Notes: generated by a model not told the origin, from the sequence alone. A stretch of 64,000 bases of DNA from Dysgonomonas sp. Marseille-P4361 (GCF_900343125.1 NZ_OPYL01000001.1:186001-250000), one strand, 5' to 3'; positions 17,675 through 28,016 are shown, numbered from the stretch's first letter. Numbers and translations: made by a program.

Positions 17675-20600
17675 ATGATTAAAACACATCGACAGATTGG
17701 TGATCTATTCAACAGATTGCTAAACAAATCATGTATTGGTACTGCTGTTTTGTGTGCAGGTTTATTCTTAGCAAGTCCATCAATGATGGCTACTACTGAT
17801 AAAAATGTGGACAAGAACTCTGAAAGCTTAAGCCCTCTACAAAAGACTCACAGTGTTAAAGTGACTGTAACTGATGGAACCGAGCCTCTAATTGGAGCCA
17901 GTGTTATTGTAAAAGGAACTACCGATGGAGGCACTACTGACGTAGATGGAGTTTACACTTTCAGAAATGTAGCAGAAAATGCAACCATCGTTATCACATA
18001 TGTAGGTTTCCACCCTCAAGAGTATATATTAAATGGAGAAAGCGCCATAAATATTATACTATCTGAAGATGCTGGCCTTCTGGATGAAGTTGTAGTAATT
18101 GGTTATGGTACTCTGGATAAGAAACAAGTAACGAACTCGGTTGTTTCTCTGAAATCTGAAGACCTAATGGTAGGTGTTGGAGGAGCAGACATCACATCCT
18201 CCCTACAGGGTGCTATCAGTGGTGTTATTTTCGCTAACAATGGGAGTGTTAATGACGGGACAACAATACAGCTGAGAGGTATGAGCTCTATCAATGCTGG
18301 CAAAGCTCCTCTAGTTGTTATTGATGGTTTCCCTGGCGGAGACATCCGTTCAGTTTCACCGAATGATATCCTTAGCGTTGATGTTCTAAAAGACGCTTCT
18401 GCAGGAGCTATCTACGGAACGAGAGCTGCCAGTGGTGTAATTCTTATCACAACAAAACAAGGTAGCAATACTGATGGAAAAGTAAGAATGACATACAGTG
18501 CCGAATTCAGAAAAAGACAATCTTACAATGCTCCCGATCTATTATCTGCTGAAGAGTACGTAAAATATGGCATCGGCGAAGATTATGGTCACGATGTAGA
18601 TTGGTGGGATGAACTAATCAACCATGATAACCTTTCTCAAAGACATGAACTATCTCTTGAATCTGGGACTAAGAATGCTCAATTCTACATGAACTTCTTC
18701 TATGAAGACAATCAAGGTATTGCTATAGGAGACGGACGCGAGGATTATGGTGGACGTGTAAATGCGAACTTCAAAGTTCTTGATGACTGGTTAGAAATCA
18801 AACCTAATATCAGCTATAGACAAGCTTGGAGAGAAAGAGGATTTGTTAACTTCCAACAAGCTCTACGCAACAACCCGACAAGATCGCCTTATGATCCTGA
18901 AAGCGAAACAGGATACAATGTATGGACAGGGAATACCCTTGACTACAACATGCTTGCTGACAGAAAGCTTTCTAAAGATGAAGGTCTTGACAAATGGTTT
19001 AAACCTGAAGTTACTCTTAAATTAAATATCAAACCGATACGGGGTCTTTCTTATCAACAAGTTGTTGGTTACGAAAATCGCCAATGGGAAAGACATTATT
19101 ACAGATCTAAATATCATCGAAGTGAGCTTGAAGAAAAAAAGACAGGAACAGCTGAACTTGAATTTTCAAAAACAGAGAACTTAACTTCCGAAGGTTACTT
19201 CAACTACATCAGAGATTTCGATGAAGGGAAACATACCTTAAGTGCAGTAGGAGGTTATTCTTATTTTGAAAAGAACAATGAAGGTTTCAGCATGAGTAAC
19301 TATAATTTCGATGTTGATGGTATTGAATTCTGGAATATGGGTAATGGTAAAGCAAAAGACGATGGTAAAGCTGGCATATCTTCAAGTAAAGCTATAACAG
19401 AACGCTTATTAGCATACTTTGCCAGAGCCAATTATTCATACAAAGACACTTATATGCTACAGGCATCTATTCGCCATGAAGGCTCTTCCAAGTTCGGGGC
19501 AAATCACAGATGGGGTACATTCTGGTCAGCATCTGCAGGTTGGAGAATCTCGAATGAAAGTTTCATGAAAGATATCAGCTGGATAGACGACCTTAAAGTT
19601 CGTGCAGCCTATGGAGTAACAGGTAATAATGATTTCGACTCTTCTTATATGGCAAATATGTTAGGTTCTGATACGTATTGGATGCTACCTGATGGAACTT
19701 GGGCTTATTCATATGGTAAAAGCCAGAATATAAATCCAAATTTAGGTTGGGAAGAAAAAGCAGAGTGGGATTTTGGATTAGACTTTTCTTTATTCAACAA
19801 TCGCGTCTATGGAAAATTTGATTATTACATAAGAACAACAGATAGACTCTTATATGATATGCGAGTTCCACAGCCTCCATATCCTAATGGATCGCAATGG
19901 CAAAATATCGGAGAAATGGAAAGTAAGGGATGGGAGTTCGATTTAGGTGCATCTATCATAGACAATAAAGAATTTAAATGGACATCAAATATCAATTTCT
20001 CTCAAAACCAATCTAAGATAGTTAACTTAGCAATGGCCAATACAACAATTAATGGAAATGGATTTCCTTCTCCTGGAGACCCTGGTGATGCTGCCAGAAT
20101 AGAAGCCGGATCTGAAATTGGTAAATTCTTCTTATGGAAATTTGCCGGATTCGACGATAATGGAGATTTCTTGCTCTATAACAAAGAGGGAGAAGTTATA
20201 CCTGCATCTGAAAAAACAGTGAATGATAAGCAATACATAGGAAGTTATATTCCTAAACTAATGATAGGTTGGAGAAATACCTTCCAGTATAAAGATTTCG
20301 ACTTGGGTATCAATATGCGTAGTTGGATTGATTTTGATGTATATAACGCAGTGGAAATGTATTTTGGACTTCAAACTCCAGAATCCACTAATAAACTTAA
20401 ATCTGCTTACGGCAAGAATGCACACATCACAGGAGAGAAACAGCAAACAGACTATTTCTTAGAAGATGGAACTTTCCTAAAAGTTGATGCAATCACTCTG
20501 GGATATACCTTAAATATGTCTAAATACACTAAGCTTTTAAACCAAATTCGCGTATATGGTACTGTAGGGAATGCATTTACAATCACCGGTTATGACGGCA

Positions 20601-20710
20601 TGGACCCTGAAGTTAATATCACAGGATGGGCTGGTGGTACAGAAAATTTCTGGTCTGGTTATTATCCTACGACAAGAACATACACCTTGGGTCTTCAAGT
20701 TAAATTCTAA
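17675..20710 (+). CDS. SusC/RagA-family TonB-dependent outer membrane transporter (second pair)
   Basis: This TonB-dependent glycan transporter has 1011 residues. It has a long N-terminus with a hydrophobic signal (GTAVLCAGLFLASPSMMA), a carboxypeptidase-D-like domain (VTVTDGTEPLIGASVIVKG, about residues 60-135), the DEVVVIGYG motif, and a plug with LVVIDGFPGGDIRS...VLKDASAGAIYGTRAASGVI. The barrel ends in RTYTLGLQVKF with terminal Phe. The start at 17675 follows an A-rich AAAAAAGG. It is only loosely similar to the first SusC in the window, so it probably serves another ligand. SusD follows after 11 bases. Confidence 0.96.
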   Translation: MIKTHRQIGDLFNRLLNKSCIGTAVLCAGLFLASPSMMATTDKNVDKNSESLSPLQKTHSVKVTVTDGTEPLIGASVIVKGTTDGGTTDVDGVYTFRNVAENATIVITYVGFHPQEYILNGESAINIILSEDAGLLDEVVVIGYGTLDKKQVTNSVVSLKSEDLMVGVGGADITSSLQGAISGVIFANNGSVNDGTTIQLRGMSSINAGKAPLVVIDGFPGGDIRSVSPNDILSVDVLKDASAGAIYGTRAASGVILITTKQGSNTDGKVRMTYSAEFRKRQSYNAPDLLSAEEYVKYGIGEDYGHDVDWWDELINHDNLSQRHELSLESGTKNAQFYMNFFYEDNQGIAIGDGREDYGGRVNANFKVLDDWLEIKPNISYRQAWRERGFVNFQQALRNNPTRSPYDPESETGYNVWTGNTLDYNMLADRKLSKDEGLDKWFKPEVTLKLNIKPIRGLSYQQVVGYENRQWERHYYRSKYHRSELEEKKTGTAELEFSKTENLTSEGYFNYIRDFDEGKHTLSAVGGYSYFEKNNEGFSMSNYNFDVDGIEFWNMGNGKAKDDGKAGISSSKAITERLLAYFARANYSYKDTYMLQASIRHEGSSKFGANHRWGTFWSASAGWRISNESFMKDISWIDDLKVRAAYGVTGNNDFDSSYMANMLGSDTYWMLPDGTWAYSYGKSQNINPNLGWEEKAEWDFGLDFSLFNNRVYGKFDYYIRTTDRLLYDMRVPQPPYPNGSQWQNIGEMESKGWEFDLGASIIDNKEFKWTSNINFSQNQSKIVNLAMANTTINGNGFPSPGDPGDAARIEAGSEIGKFFLWKFAGFDDNGDFLLYNKEGEVIPASEKTVNDKQYIGSYIPKLMIGWRNTFQYKDFDLGINMRSWIDFDVYNAVEMYFGLQTPESTNKLKSAYGKNAHITGEKQQTDYFLEDGTFLKVDAITLGYTLNMSKYTKLLNQIRVYGTVGNAFTITGYDGMDPEVNITGWAGGTENFWSGYYPTTRTYTLGLQVKF

Positions 20711-20721
20711 AAATACAAGAA

Positions 20722-22431
20722 ATGAGAAAACGAAATATATTTAAATCGGCAGCTATAGGTCTAGCTTGTCTACTTACGGCTACTGCATGTAATGTAGAAC
20801 CGACCTTCTATTCACAGGTTGCACCAGAAACTTTTTACCAATCACAAGATGCTGTCTGGCAACGATTCAACCGTCCTTTTACGCACTGGCGTTGGTATCT
20901 TGCTCAAAGTGAAGCCAGATGGAATTTACAGGAATTAGGTACAGATGAGATATGTCTTCCTACTCGTGGTAGTGACTGGTACAATGGTGCTGTATTCCAG
21001 AATTTCCACCACCACAAATATTCAGATGATATGACAGCAATAAAAGATGGTTGGAGTAATTATGCCATGGGTGTTGCTTTGGCGTGGGATGCATTAGAAG
21101 ATCTGGAGAATGTAAATTTTGACGCCCTTGGCTTTGCTGAAGGTACTAGAGAATCTATGCTAAACCAGCAAAAAGCGCTTGTAGCATCTTTTTACTTAGA
21201 TGGATTAGATTTTTTTGGAGGGGTTCCTTTATATTCCACTACTCAAGAAGAGGTTAAAGGACGTTCCTCTGCACAAGAAACATTTGATTATATAGAGCAA
21301 TTATTCAACGAAGCCATCCCTAACTTACCTATAAAAGCAGATTTAGGGAAAGCTGAAAATGGTAGTATCAATAGAGCCACAGGCGCTGCCTTGTTAGCTA
21401 AGTTATACTTCAATGCAGAACCATATATCGGCAAAGCGATGTACAACGAAGCTGCAGCTATATGCCAAGATATTATTGATGGTAAATATGGCAAGTACGA
21501 GCTAGACACAGACTGGACTAAGACATTTGGTTTTGAAAATGAAACAAGTACAGAGATTATCTGGAGTGTCCCTAGTGAAAATGCTAAATTAGAGACACAA
21601 GGTGTCAATTGGGCAACCATGGTTCCTTACAATTTCAAAGATTACTTAGGAGGTCTTGAAAGCTCAGGAGGAAATAATGGCTATGGCCTAATTCCAAGCT
21701 ATGCTCCTACTGGTAAGAAATACGACTACAAACTAGGAGGTATATACGAGAAGTTCCACGACAAAGACGTTCGTAAGCAACCATATGTTTATGAGGGTAA
21801 TGGCAAACACAGAGGGATGTTCATTGTTGGCAAATTAGTCAATCCTCTAAACCCTAATTTCGTTTGCAAAGGAGGTAGAGAATATGTAGGACAAGTTTTA
21901 GAAATTGTAGACATGGTAGGTTATCTATCTAAAGTAGGAAGTAAAGAATATCCTACACTAGAATCTCTACCTTCAACAATTGCGCATGCAGAGGAAAATT
22001 CTTGTATACGTTTGATTAAGCGTAGTCCAAGACCTAACCAAGATGAAAAAAACCGCATGCATGATCCTGACGTGCCAATTATACGCTTAGCTGAAATATA
22101 TTATACACTTGCCGAGTGTAAAATGCGTGAAGGTAAAAAGGCTGAAGCAGCTCAACTAATCAATAAAGTTCGTGCTCGTTACTTCAAGGATGGAGATCCA
22201 AATCCTGTAACTGCAGCTAATCTTGACAAGTATCGTATGCTAGACGAGTGGATGCTTGAATTCCTTGGCGAAGGTCGTCGTCGTACAGACCTAATCCGTT
22301 GGGATGCTTATGTAACTGAAGACTGGTGGGATCACAAAGCGACTAATGATAAAAATCTACATCGTTTCCCTATCCATTACGAAGTATTACAAGCAAATAC
22401 TCTATTGGAGCAAAATCCGGGTTATGAATAA
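20722..22431 (+). CDS. SusD/RagB-family glycan-binding lipoprotein (second pair)
   Basis: This is a surface lipoprotein of 569 residues partnering the preceding SusC. The lipobox is LLTATACNV (Cys 23). SusD features include the NQQKALVASFYLDGLDFFGG helix near residue 160, GAALLAKLYFNAEPYIG, the LAEIYYTLAECKMREGKKAE repeat helix, and the C-terminal DEWMLEFLGEGRRRTDLIRW block with the NTLLEQNPGY ending. No glycoside hydrolase is fused or directly attached in this unit; it ends at a strong terminator, so degradative enzymes for this pair would be encoded elsewhere or be the adjacent GH3 fusion. Confidence 0.95.
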   Translation: MRKRNIFKSAAIGLACLLTATACNVEPTFYSQVAPETFYQSQDAVWQRFNRPFTHWRWYLAQSEARWNLQELGTDEICLPTRGSDWYNGAVFQNFHHHKYSDDMTAIKDGWSNYAMGVALAWDALEDLENVNFDALGFAEGTRESMLNQQKALVASFYLDGLDFFGGVPLYSTTQEEVKGRSSAQETFDYIEQLFNEAIPNLPIKADLGKAENGSINRATGAALLAKLYFNAEPYIGKAMYNEAAAICQDIIDGKYGKYELDTDWTKTFGFENETSTEIIWSVPSENAKLETQGVNWATMVPYNFKDYLGGLESSGGNNGYGLIPSYAPTGKKYDYKLGGIYEKFHDKDVRKQPYVYEGNGKHRGMFIVGKLVNPLNPNFVCKGGREYVGQVLEIVDMVGYLSKVGSKEYPTLESLPSTIAHAEENSCIRLIKRSPRPNQDEKNRMHDPDVPIIRLAEIYYTLAECKMREGKKAEAAQLINKVRARYFKDGDPNPVTAANLDKYRMLDEWMLEFLGEGRRRTDLIRWDAYVTEDWWDHKATNDKNLHRFPIHYEVLQANTLLEQNPGYE

Positions 22432-22458
22432 ATAATTCAGATAAAATAAAACTCATAT

Positions 22459-22490
22459 AACAAAGGAAAGCCAATTGGCTTTCCTTTGTT
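22459..22490 (+). terminator. Perfectly palindromic terminator after the second susD
   Basis: A 32-base perfect palindrome (arms AACAAAGGAAAGCC and its complement around AATT) lies 27 bases past the susD stop. Its stem is strong enough to terminate in either direction, and it separates susCD from the GH3 fusion gene. Confidence 0.85.
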
Positions 22491-22598
22491 CATTTATCAG
22501 CATCTTAACATGACTATAGTTTTAGTTTAGAAAATGCATTTTAACTTAAATTTATTACTCGGCAAATATATAGTTTAGGGATATAAACATATTCATCT

Positions 22599-22606
22599 TA
22601 TATTTG
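22599..22606 (+). promoter_or_regulatory. -7 promoter element of the GH3/beta-lactamase gene
   Basis: TATATTTG matches TANNTTTG and lies 43 bases before the ATG at 22649. The upstream -33 region (TTTA at 22574) is weak. Confidence 0.55.
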
Positions 22607-22648
22607 TAAAGAGGAATTTAACCTCTTTAATATAGATATTGCTAAATA

Positions 22649-25600
22649 ATGAAAATAAAATATATTGCTGCCCTATTTACTATCATCTTCGCTGGTTACC
22701 TCCAAGGTATAGCATCAGATACAATAACAATTAAGAAAGAAACTTCATTTTACAATTCAGCTGACACCCTAAAGCTCGCTTTATGGGTCGACTCCGTGTA
22801 CAATCAGATGTCGGAAGACGAGCGGATAGGACAACTTTTTATGCCTGTAGTTTTTGGTAACGATACAGAATCGAATCGCAAGCGAATACAAGGATATATA
22901 GAGAACCAATATGTAGGAGGCTTGCTTTTTTCTAAAAGTACCCCTATTGAGCAAGCAAATTTAACTAATGCCGCCCAAGAAAAAGCAGCGATTCCTCTAA
23001 TGATATCTTTAGATGGGGAATGGGGACTATCAATGCGGCTATCCAATACAACTCGATTTCCGCGCAACATGATGTTGGGCGCCATTCAGAATGATTCGCT
23101 TTTATACCTCTACGGACAAGAGGTTGCCAGACAGTGCAAACTGATGGGCATTCATGTCAACTTTGCTCCAGACATGGATGTTAATAGCAACCCAAGCAAT
23201 CCTGTTATAGGTAACCGCTCATTTGGAGAAGATCCTATTAGTGTTGCCCGCAAAGGAGTAATGTATTCTAAAGGAATTGAAGCAGGAGGAGTAATGGCTG
23301 TAGCTAAACATTTCCCTGGACATGGGGATACTTCAACCGATTCGCACAAGGTCTTACCAATAATAAATCACAACAGAGAGAGGCTCAACGAAATAGAATT
23401 AAAGCCGTTCAAAGAGTATATAGATGCAGGCTTATCAGGGATCATGGTCGCCCATCTTAACATACCAGCTTTGGATAAAACAAGTCAACCGAGTTCTCTA
23501 TCTCCTAAAATAGTAACTGATTTACTACAAAAAGAATTGGGTTTCTCGGGTCTGATTTTTACTGATGGATTGCAGATGAAAGGCGTTTCTACAGAGAAAG
23601 ATTATTGTGTCAGGGCTTTACTTGCCGGGAATGACATTCTTCTTGGACCTGTAGATCTGGAACGAGAATATAACTCTGTAAGAAAGGCTGTAGAGGATGG
23701 GACTATAAGCAATTCCCTTATAGAACATAAATGTAAGAAGGTGCTTACCTACAAATATCTTTTAAGAATAAACAAAAGGCAAAAGATAGAAACAGAAAAC
23801 TTAATAAATAATCTAAATACTCCCTATGCAGAATGGTTGAATAGAGAATTACACAGAGAAGCTATCACCTTACTTAAAAACAACGATTCTATTATCCCTT
23901 TAAAGAAACTGAACAAACGAAAAATTGCTGCTATATCGGTTGGAGAATCTTCTCAAAACGAGTTTCACGAATCATTAAAGCTATATGCTGATGTTGATTG
24001 CTTTTCGGCATCTAGTAACGATGAGTTACTAAAACTAAAAAAGAAGCTAGAGGCTTATAATACTGTTATAGTTTCTATCCATTCTACAAGGAGCAATGTA
24101 AATACAGCAATAGTAAACATATCAGAGAAGAAAGACCTCGTTCTTGCTTTCTTTATTGTACCATACAGAATGACTTCTTATGCTTCATCTATCAAGAAAG
24201 CAAACGGTGTCATCCTGGCCTATGAAGGGTCAGAATTGGCTCAGGAGTATTCCGCTCAGGCTCTTTTCGGAGGAAATGACATTATAGGTAAAAACCCCGT
24301 TAATATTAGTGGATTATACGCGATGGGAGAAGGCATACAAACACCGAAAGTAAGGTTAAGCTATGGGATGCCCGAATCTGTAGGCATAACGTCTCACCGA
24401 TTTAACCCTATTGATACTATTGTTCAGGAAGGGATAAAGGAACAAGCGTTCCCTGGATGTCAGGTTTTAGTTGTAAAGGATGGGACTGTTATATACAATC
24501 GTTCGTTTGGATCATATAAATATGACAGAGAGCAAAAGGTTACCAATGATGCTATTTATGATATTGCTTCTATGACAAAAGCATCAGCTACTGTTCCGGC
24601 AATAATGAAGTTATATGACGATTCCAAAATTAAATTAACTACACTAATCAGCACTCATGTACCTGCACTAAAGGGGACTGACAAATCGGGAATTACAATA
24701 AGAGAGGCCTTATTGCACGAAACGGGATTGGTCTCCTTTATTCCTTATTATATGAGAGCAATTGATGATAGCAGTTACGAAGGAAAGCTATTTAATAGAA
24801 GTAGAACTTCTGTATATCAGGCTCAATTTGATGGAAGAACATGGGCTAGAACAGATTACAAATTTAAGACTGGATTAATTTCAGAAATCAAAAAAGAAGG
24901 CTATTCTCCACTAGCAAAGGGGCTATTCATAAACAAGACCTACAAAGACACTATTATTAGCGCAATTGCAGACTCGAAATTAAGAAAAAGGAAAAATTAT
25001 TTATACAGCTGCCTAAATTTCATGTTATTGAAAGAGGCAATTGAAGATATAGCCCAAACAGATTTAAACACTTTTACCCAAGATAATTTCTTCAAAAAAC
25101 TCGGAACTACGACTACAACTTACAATCCTCTGACTAAATTTAAAGAGGAGCGCATAGTTCCTACCGAAAAAGATGATTTCCTTCGCAAACAATTGCTCCA
25201 AGGATATGTACATGACGAAGGCGCTGCATTCATGGGAGGAATATCCGGTAACGCTGGTTTATTCTCTAATGCAAACGATCTGGCCAAATTATACCAGATG
25301 TGGCTAAACCATGGGACTTATGGAGGAGAGCGCTACCTCTCAGAGAAAACATGCCGATTATTTACAAGCACAAAAAGCTCTACATCGCGCCGAGGCTTAG
25401 GTTTTGACAAGCCGGAAATGCGAACAAACAAATCAGGACCTACATCGCTAAGTGCTCCTGCCAGTGTATATGGGCACACAGGATTTACCGGAACTTGCTT
25501 CTGGATTGATCCGGATAATAATATGATCTATATCTTTTTATCAAATAGAGTTCACGAAAAACGCACTCATACCAATCTCTCGGCTTTAAAGATTAGAGAA

Positions 25601-25720
25601 AGGATTCAAGAAGAGATATACAAGGCAATGCGCAAAGAAAAAATAGAAGAAGAGTTAATTACAGATAATAATATCAACGAAAATATAGATACTGATGAAG
25701 GACAAACTAACACTGAGTGA
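22649..25720 (+). CDS. GH3 beta-N-acetylhexosaminidase fused to a class C beta-lactamase-like serine hydrolase
   Basis: This secreted two-domain enzyme has 1023 residues. The first half is a GH3 catalytic domain of the NagZ type, with the diagnostic KHFPGHGDTSTDSHK loop (about residues 219-233) carrying the catalytic His/Asp pair and LIFTDGLQMKGV with the nucleophile Asp. A GH3 C-terminal-like domain follows. The second half, from about residue 580, is a penicillin-binding/AmpC-like domain with SMTK (SxxK, about residue 640), YSCLN (YxN) and HTG (about residue 942). NagZ activity splits GlcNAc-MurNAc; the beta-lactamase-like part may act as a peptidase or esterase on the same wall fragments. 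A signal peptide predicts export. It probably works with the dipeptidase two genes downstream. Confidence 0.92.
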   Translation: MKIKYIAALFTIIFAGYLQGIASDTITIKKETSFYNSADTLKLALWVDSVYNQMSEDERIGQLFMPVVFGNDTESNRKRIQGYIENQYVGGLLFSKSTPIEQANLTNAAQEKAAIPLMISLDGEWGLSMRLSNTTRFPRNMMLGAIQNDSLLYLYGQEVARQCKLMGIHVNFAPDMDVNSNPSNPVIGNRSFGEDPISVARKGVMYSKGIEAGGVMAVAKHFPGHGDTSTDSHKVLPIINHNRERLNEIELKPFKEYIDAGLSGIMVAHLNIPALDKTSQPSSLSPKIVTDLLQKELGFSGLIFTDGLQMKGVSTEKDYCVRALLAGNDILLGPVDLEREYNSVRKAVEDGTISNSLIEHKCKKVLTYKYLLRINKRQKIETENLINNLNTPYAEWLNRELHREAITLLKNNDSIIPLKKLNKRKIAAISVGESSQNEFHESLKLYADVDCFSASSNDELLKLKKKLEAYNTVIVSIHSTRSNVNTAIVNISEKKDLVLAFFIVPYRMTSYASSIKKANGVILAYEGSELAQEYSAQALFGGNDIIGKNPVNISGLYAMGEGIQTPKVRLSYGMPESVGITSHRFNPIDTIVQEGIKEQAFPGCQVLVVKDGTVIYNRSFGSYKYDREQKVTNDAIYDIASMTKASATVPAIMKLYDDSKIKLTTLISTHVPALKGTDKSGITIREALLHETGLVSFIPYYMRAIDDSSYEGKLFNRSRTSVYQAQFDGRTWARTDYKFKTGLISEIKKEGYSPLAKGLFINKTYKDTIISAIADSKLRKRKNYLYSCLNFMLLKEAIEDIAQTDLNTFTQDNFFKKLGTTTTTYNPLTKFKEERIVPTEKDDFLRKQLLQGYVHDEGAAFMGGISGNAGLFSNANDLAKLYQMWLNHGTYGGERYLSEKTCRLFTSTKSSTSRRGLGFDKPEMRTNKSGPTSLSAPASVYGHTGFTGTCFWIDPDNNMIYIFLSNRVHEKRTHTNLSALKIRERIQEEIYKAMRKEKIEEELITDNNINENIDTDEGQTNTE

Positions 25721-26546
25721 AGAGATAGAAACATATCTAAATAGTGATAAGAGAGAGCTTTGGGGAGCTGTTTCAACTGACGATACAGATAAAATAACAT
25801 CCATCACATCTGAAGATCTTGATGATGAACTGAACATAATCATTTCCGAATTATTCACAACTGGAAAAAGTGAAACTTTGGAAAACAAAAACTTCGGTTT
25901 AATTAAAGAAGGAAATAGTACTCTTGCACAAGACTTGGTAAAACTCGTTTTATCCTTAGATATAAACGGAGAAAAAGAAGACCTTAGACTATATATTGGT
26001 GAGAGGCTTTTTGATTCCGTAATACCTAATACAGTAAATTCGATTAAGGAGCAGGTAAAGAATTACCCTAAGAATGCCATTAATCCTCTTATTTGGGCTG
26101 AAGGTGCCGAAATGAGGGCAGCACTAAATGCTTTCATCTTTTACTATAAGCTAAAGGATAATATCGAAGCCCTGCATTTTTTGATGATGAACAGAACGCA
26201 GCTTTCATTATCAGTCATGAGCCACTACAAGAATATACTAGGTCCGGATATGATAGAGGCTGCACGCATCAAAGAGCAAATAGGAGAAAAAGAAACTGCT
26301 CTTTCATTTTACAAAGCGATTGAATCGGAGTTTAAAGGTGAGCTCGTATGGTTTACAAGTACTCCGGAAGCGGGTCCAAGTGAAGAAGACGTTGTTACAT
26401 TAAAAACTTTGAGAGAAGCCCTCTTGTCAATCGACCGTCTATCTGATACAGACGAATATTCTGTTGTATGTAAGCAGATAGATGAAGTTCTTAGTAGAGA
26501 GGTTTTCGAAATTCCTTACTTCGATGAAGACGATGACGAAGAATAA
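25695..26546 (+). CDS. Conserved-looking hypothetical protein
   Basis: I do not recognise this 283-residue protein. There is no signal peptide or membrane segment, it is strongly acidic (ends FDEDDDEE) and looks helical, with a GDNIEALHF-like middle (DNIEALHFLMMNRTQLS) and EIGEKETALSFYKAIE-type helices that recall tetratricopeptide folds. It starts inside the last 26 bases of the GH3 fusion gene and its own 3' end overlaps the start of the dipeptidase gene, so translational coupling within one operon is likely. A cytoplasmic role tied to wall-fragment processing is possible from context only. Confidence 0.75.
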   Translation: MKDKLTLSEEIETYLNSDKRELWGAVSTDDTDKITSITSEDLDDELNIIISELFTTGKSETLENKNFGLIKEGNSTLAQDLVKLVLSLDINGEKEDLRLYIGERLFDSVIPNTVNSIKEQVKNYPKNAINPLIWAEGAEMRAALNAFIFYYKLKDNIEALHFLMMNRTQLSLSVMSHYKNILGPDMIEAARIKEQIGEKETALSFYKAIESEFKGELVWFTSTPEAGPSEEDVVTLKTLREALLSIDRLSDTDEYSVVCKQIDEVLSREVFEIPYFDEDDDEE

Positions 26547-27222
26547 TCTTCTTATATATATAATACTATTCCTATGCTTTGTGCCATCTATCGTAGTGGC
26601 ACAAAGCATAGGCAAGACTTCCAAGTTAGAACAATACCTACAATCCAAGAATCTGGTTAATGTCAATGAGTTAGACTCCAGCATCCGTTTCGATTTGAAA
26701 TATGCGACCACAGACAACTTTACTAAAACAATTCTTTACGACAGTTTGTTAAATATATATCTGCATCCTGTTGCTGCAAAAAAACTGATAAAAGCTCAGA
26801 AGCGTCTGAAAACTATCAACCCAAAACTTAGCCTGCTTGTTTATGATGCTGTAAGACCTCTTAGTGTACAGAAAAAAATGTATCAAGTCGTTCAGAATAC
26901 CAAGTTTGCTGCTTATGTAGCAAACCCTTCGCGAACAGGTCTGCATAACTATGGCATGGCTGTTGATCTTACCATATGTGACAAAAATGGGAAACCTCTG
27001 GACATGGGAACCCCTTTCGACTATTTTGGTAGTGCTGCCGGAATAAACAAAGAAGCTGAACTTATAGAAAGAGGAGTTCTAACACCTCAGCAAGTAAAAA
27101 ACCGACAATTTCTAAGAGAAATAATGACTTATGCCGGATTCTTAACTATAAGGGGTGAATGGTGGCATTTCAATGCAGTATCGCTTACTGAAGCCAGAAA
27201 GAATTATGAGGTAATCCCATAA
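26524..27222 (+). CDS. D-Ala-D-Ala dipeptidase, VanX/M15 family
   Basis: This is a zinc D,D-dipeptidase of 232 residues from the ATG at 26524. Upstream ATG-like starts in the frame (26482) lack a signal context, whereas MKTMTKNNLLIYIILFLCF gives a signal peptide. The zinc site is visible: SRTGLHNYGMAVDLT (His and Asp) and GEWWHF (catalytic Glu and His ligand), with VYDAVRPLSVQKKMY upstream as in VanX. It would cleave D-Ala-D-Ala released from peptidoglycan in the periplasm. It overlaps the preceding unknown gene by 23 bases. Resistance use is not indicated, because no VanH/VanA ligase genes are nearby; wall-fragment recycling is more likely. Confidence 0.9.
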   Translation: MKTMTKNNLLIYIILFLCFVPSIVVAQSIGKTSKLEQYLQSKNLVNVNELDSSIRFDLKYATTDNFTKTILYDSLLNIYLHPVAAKKLIKAQKRLKTINPKLSLLVYDAVRPLSVQKKMYQVVQNTKFAAYVANPSRTGLHNYGMAVDLTICDKNGKPLDMGTPFDYFGSAAGINKEAELIERGVLTPQQVKNRQFLREIMTYAGFLTIRGEWWHFNAVSLTEARKNYEVIP

Positions 27223-27272
27223 ACAATTGCAAAGGGGCAGGATTACAAACACGAACAAACAAAATAAAAGAT

Positions 27273-27998
27273 ATGCTTATGAAGAAAAATTACACAATTT
27301 CGCTACTATTCATTATGTTGTTTTTCTGCAAATTAGATTCCTTCGCCCAATTTATTATTGCACAAGATACAATCAGAAAAACAATTGATTTTTGCCCACG
27401 TCCCAGTGATTTTAACAACGCTATAACAGTTCCGAACGATTCGGTGTTCTATTTATACCCTCCTGATTTAGAAATAGATCCTTGGAGATATGTAGATCAT
27501 TATAGCCCAAATAGAACCACAAAAAGAGGATATATAAGAGGAACTGATTTTATGCGTGTCGACGACTATGATGTGGTTGAAGTAGGCAAGATTTCGGCCT
27601 ATGGAAACGTATTTTTCAAGAATGACGATGTACGTATAGACATCTCTGTTTCAAAGATTGCTCAGAATGATAAATCAATCAGACAAGATATTTACGGAGG
27701 TTACACCATAAATAACAAAACGGCAATGGGAGTCAATAACAATGTCTCTCCTAGACTTCGCTATCATTCTATGAGTGTAATTATTAAAGGGAAAAAGATT
27801 GTATTTCCTAAAAAGGTTTATGAACATCTACTCAATCCCGAATTGGAAAATATGGCGGTTTACTACAATCCAGAGAAATCGACGGTATACATCATAGCCA
27901 ACAACGGAGGAGTTAAAGCCTTCTATACTGCCATGTGGATCGTATCTCCGAATGGGGTTTCGAATGTATATGTCCACCAGCCTCTTCTTAAAAAATAA
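27273..27998 (+). CDS. Secreted hypothetical protein
   Basis: Unrecognised. It has 241 residues, with a signal peptide (ISLLFIMLFFCKLDSFAQ) and a mature part of beta-type sequence. ATGs at 27273 and 27279 are both possible starts. It is 50 bases after the dipeptidase gene and ends at a clear terminator, so it is probably the last gene of the GH3-dipeptidase operon. Function unknown. Confidence 0.7.
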   Translation: MLMKKNYTISLLFIMLFFCKLDSFAQFIIAQDTIRKTIDFCPRPSDFNNAITVPNDSVFYLYPPDLEIDPWRYVDHYSPNRTTKRGYIRGTDFMRVDDYDVVEVGKISAYGNVFFKNDDVRIDISVSKIAQNDKSIRQDIYGGYTINNKTAMGVNNNVSPRLRYHSMSVIIKGKKIVFPKKVYEHLLNPELENMAVYYNPEKSTVYIIANNGGVKAFYTAMWIVSPNGVSNVYVHQPLLKK

Positions 27999-28016
27999 TA
28001 TATAAATTATATAGAC

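Noticed and set aside
26524-27222. Vancomycin resistance gene
   Set aside because: The protein is VanX-like, but no ligase, dehydrogenase or VanR/S genes are near; wall-fragment metabolism is the simpler reading.
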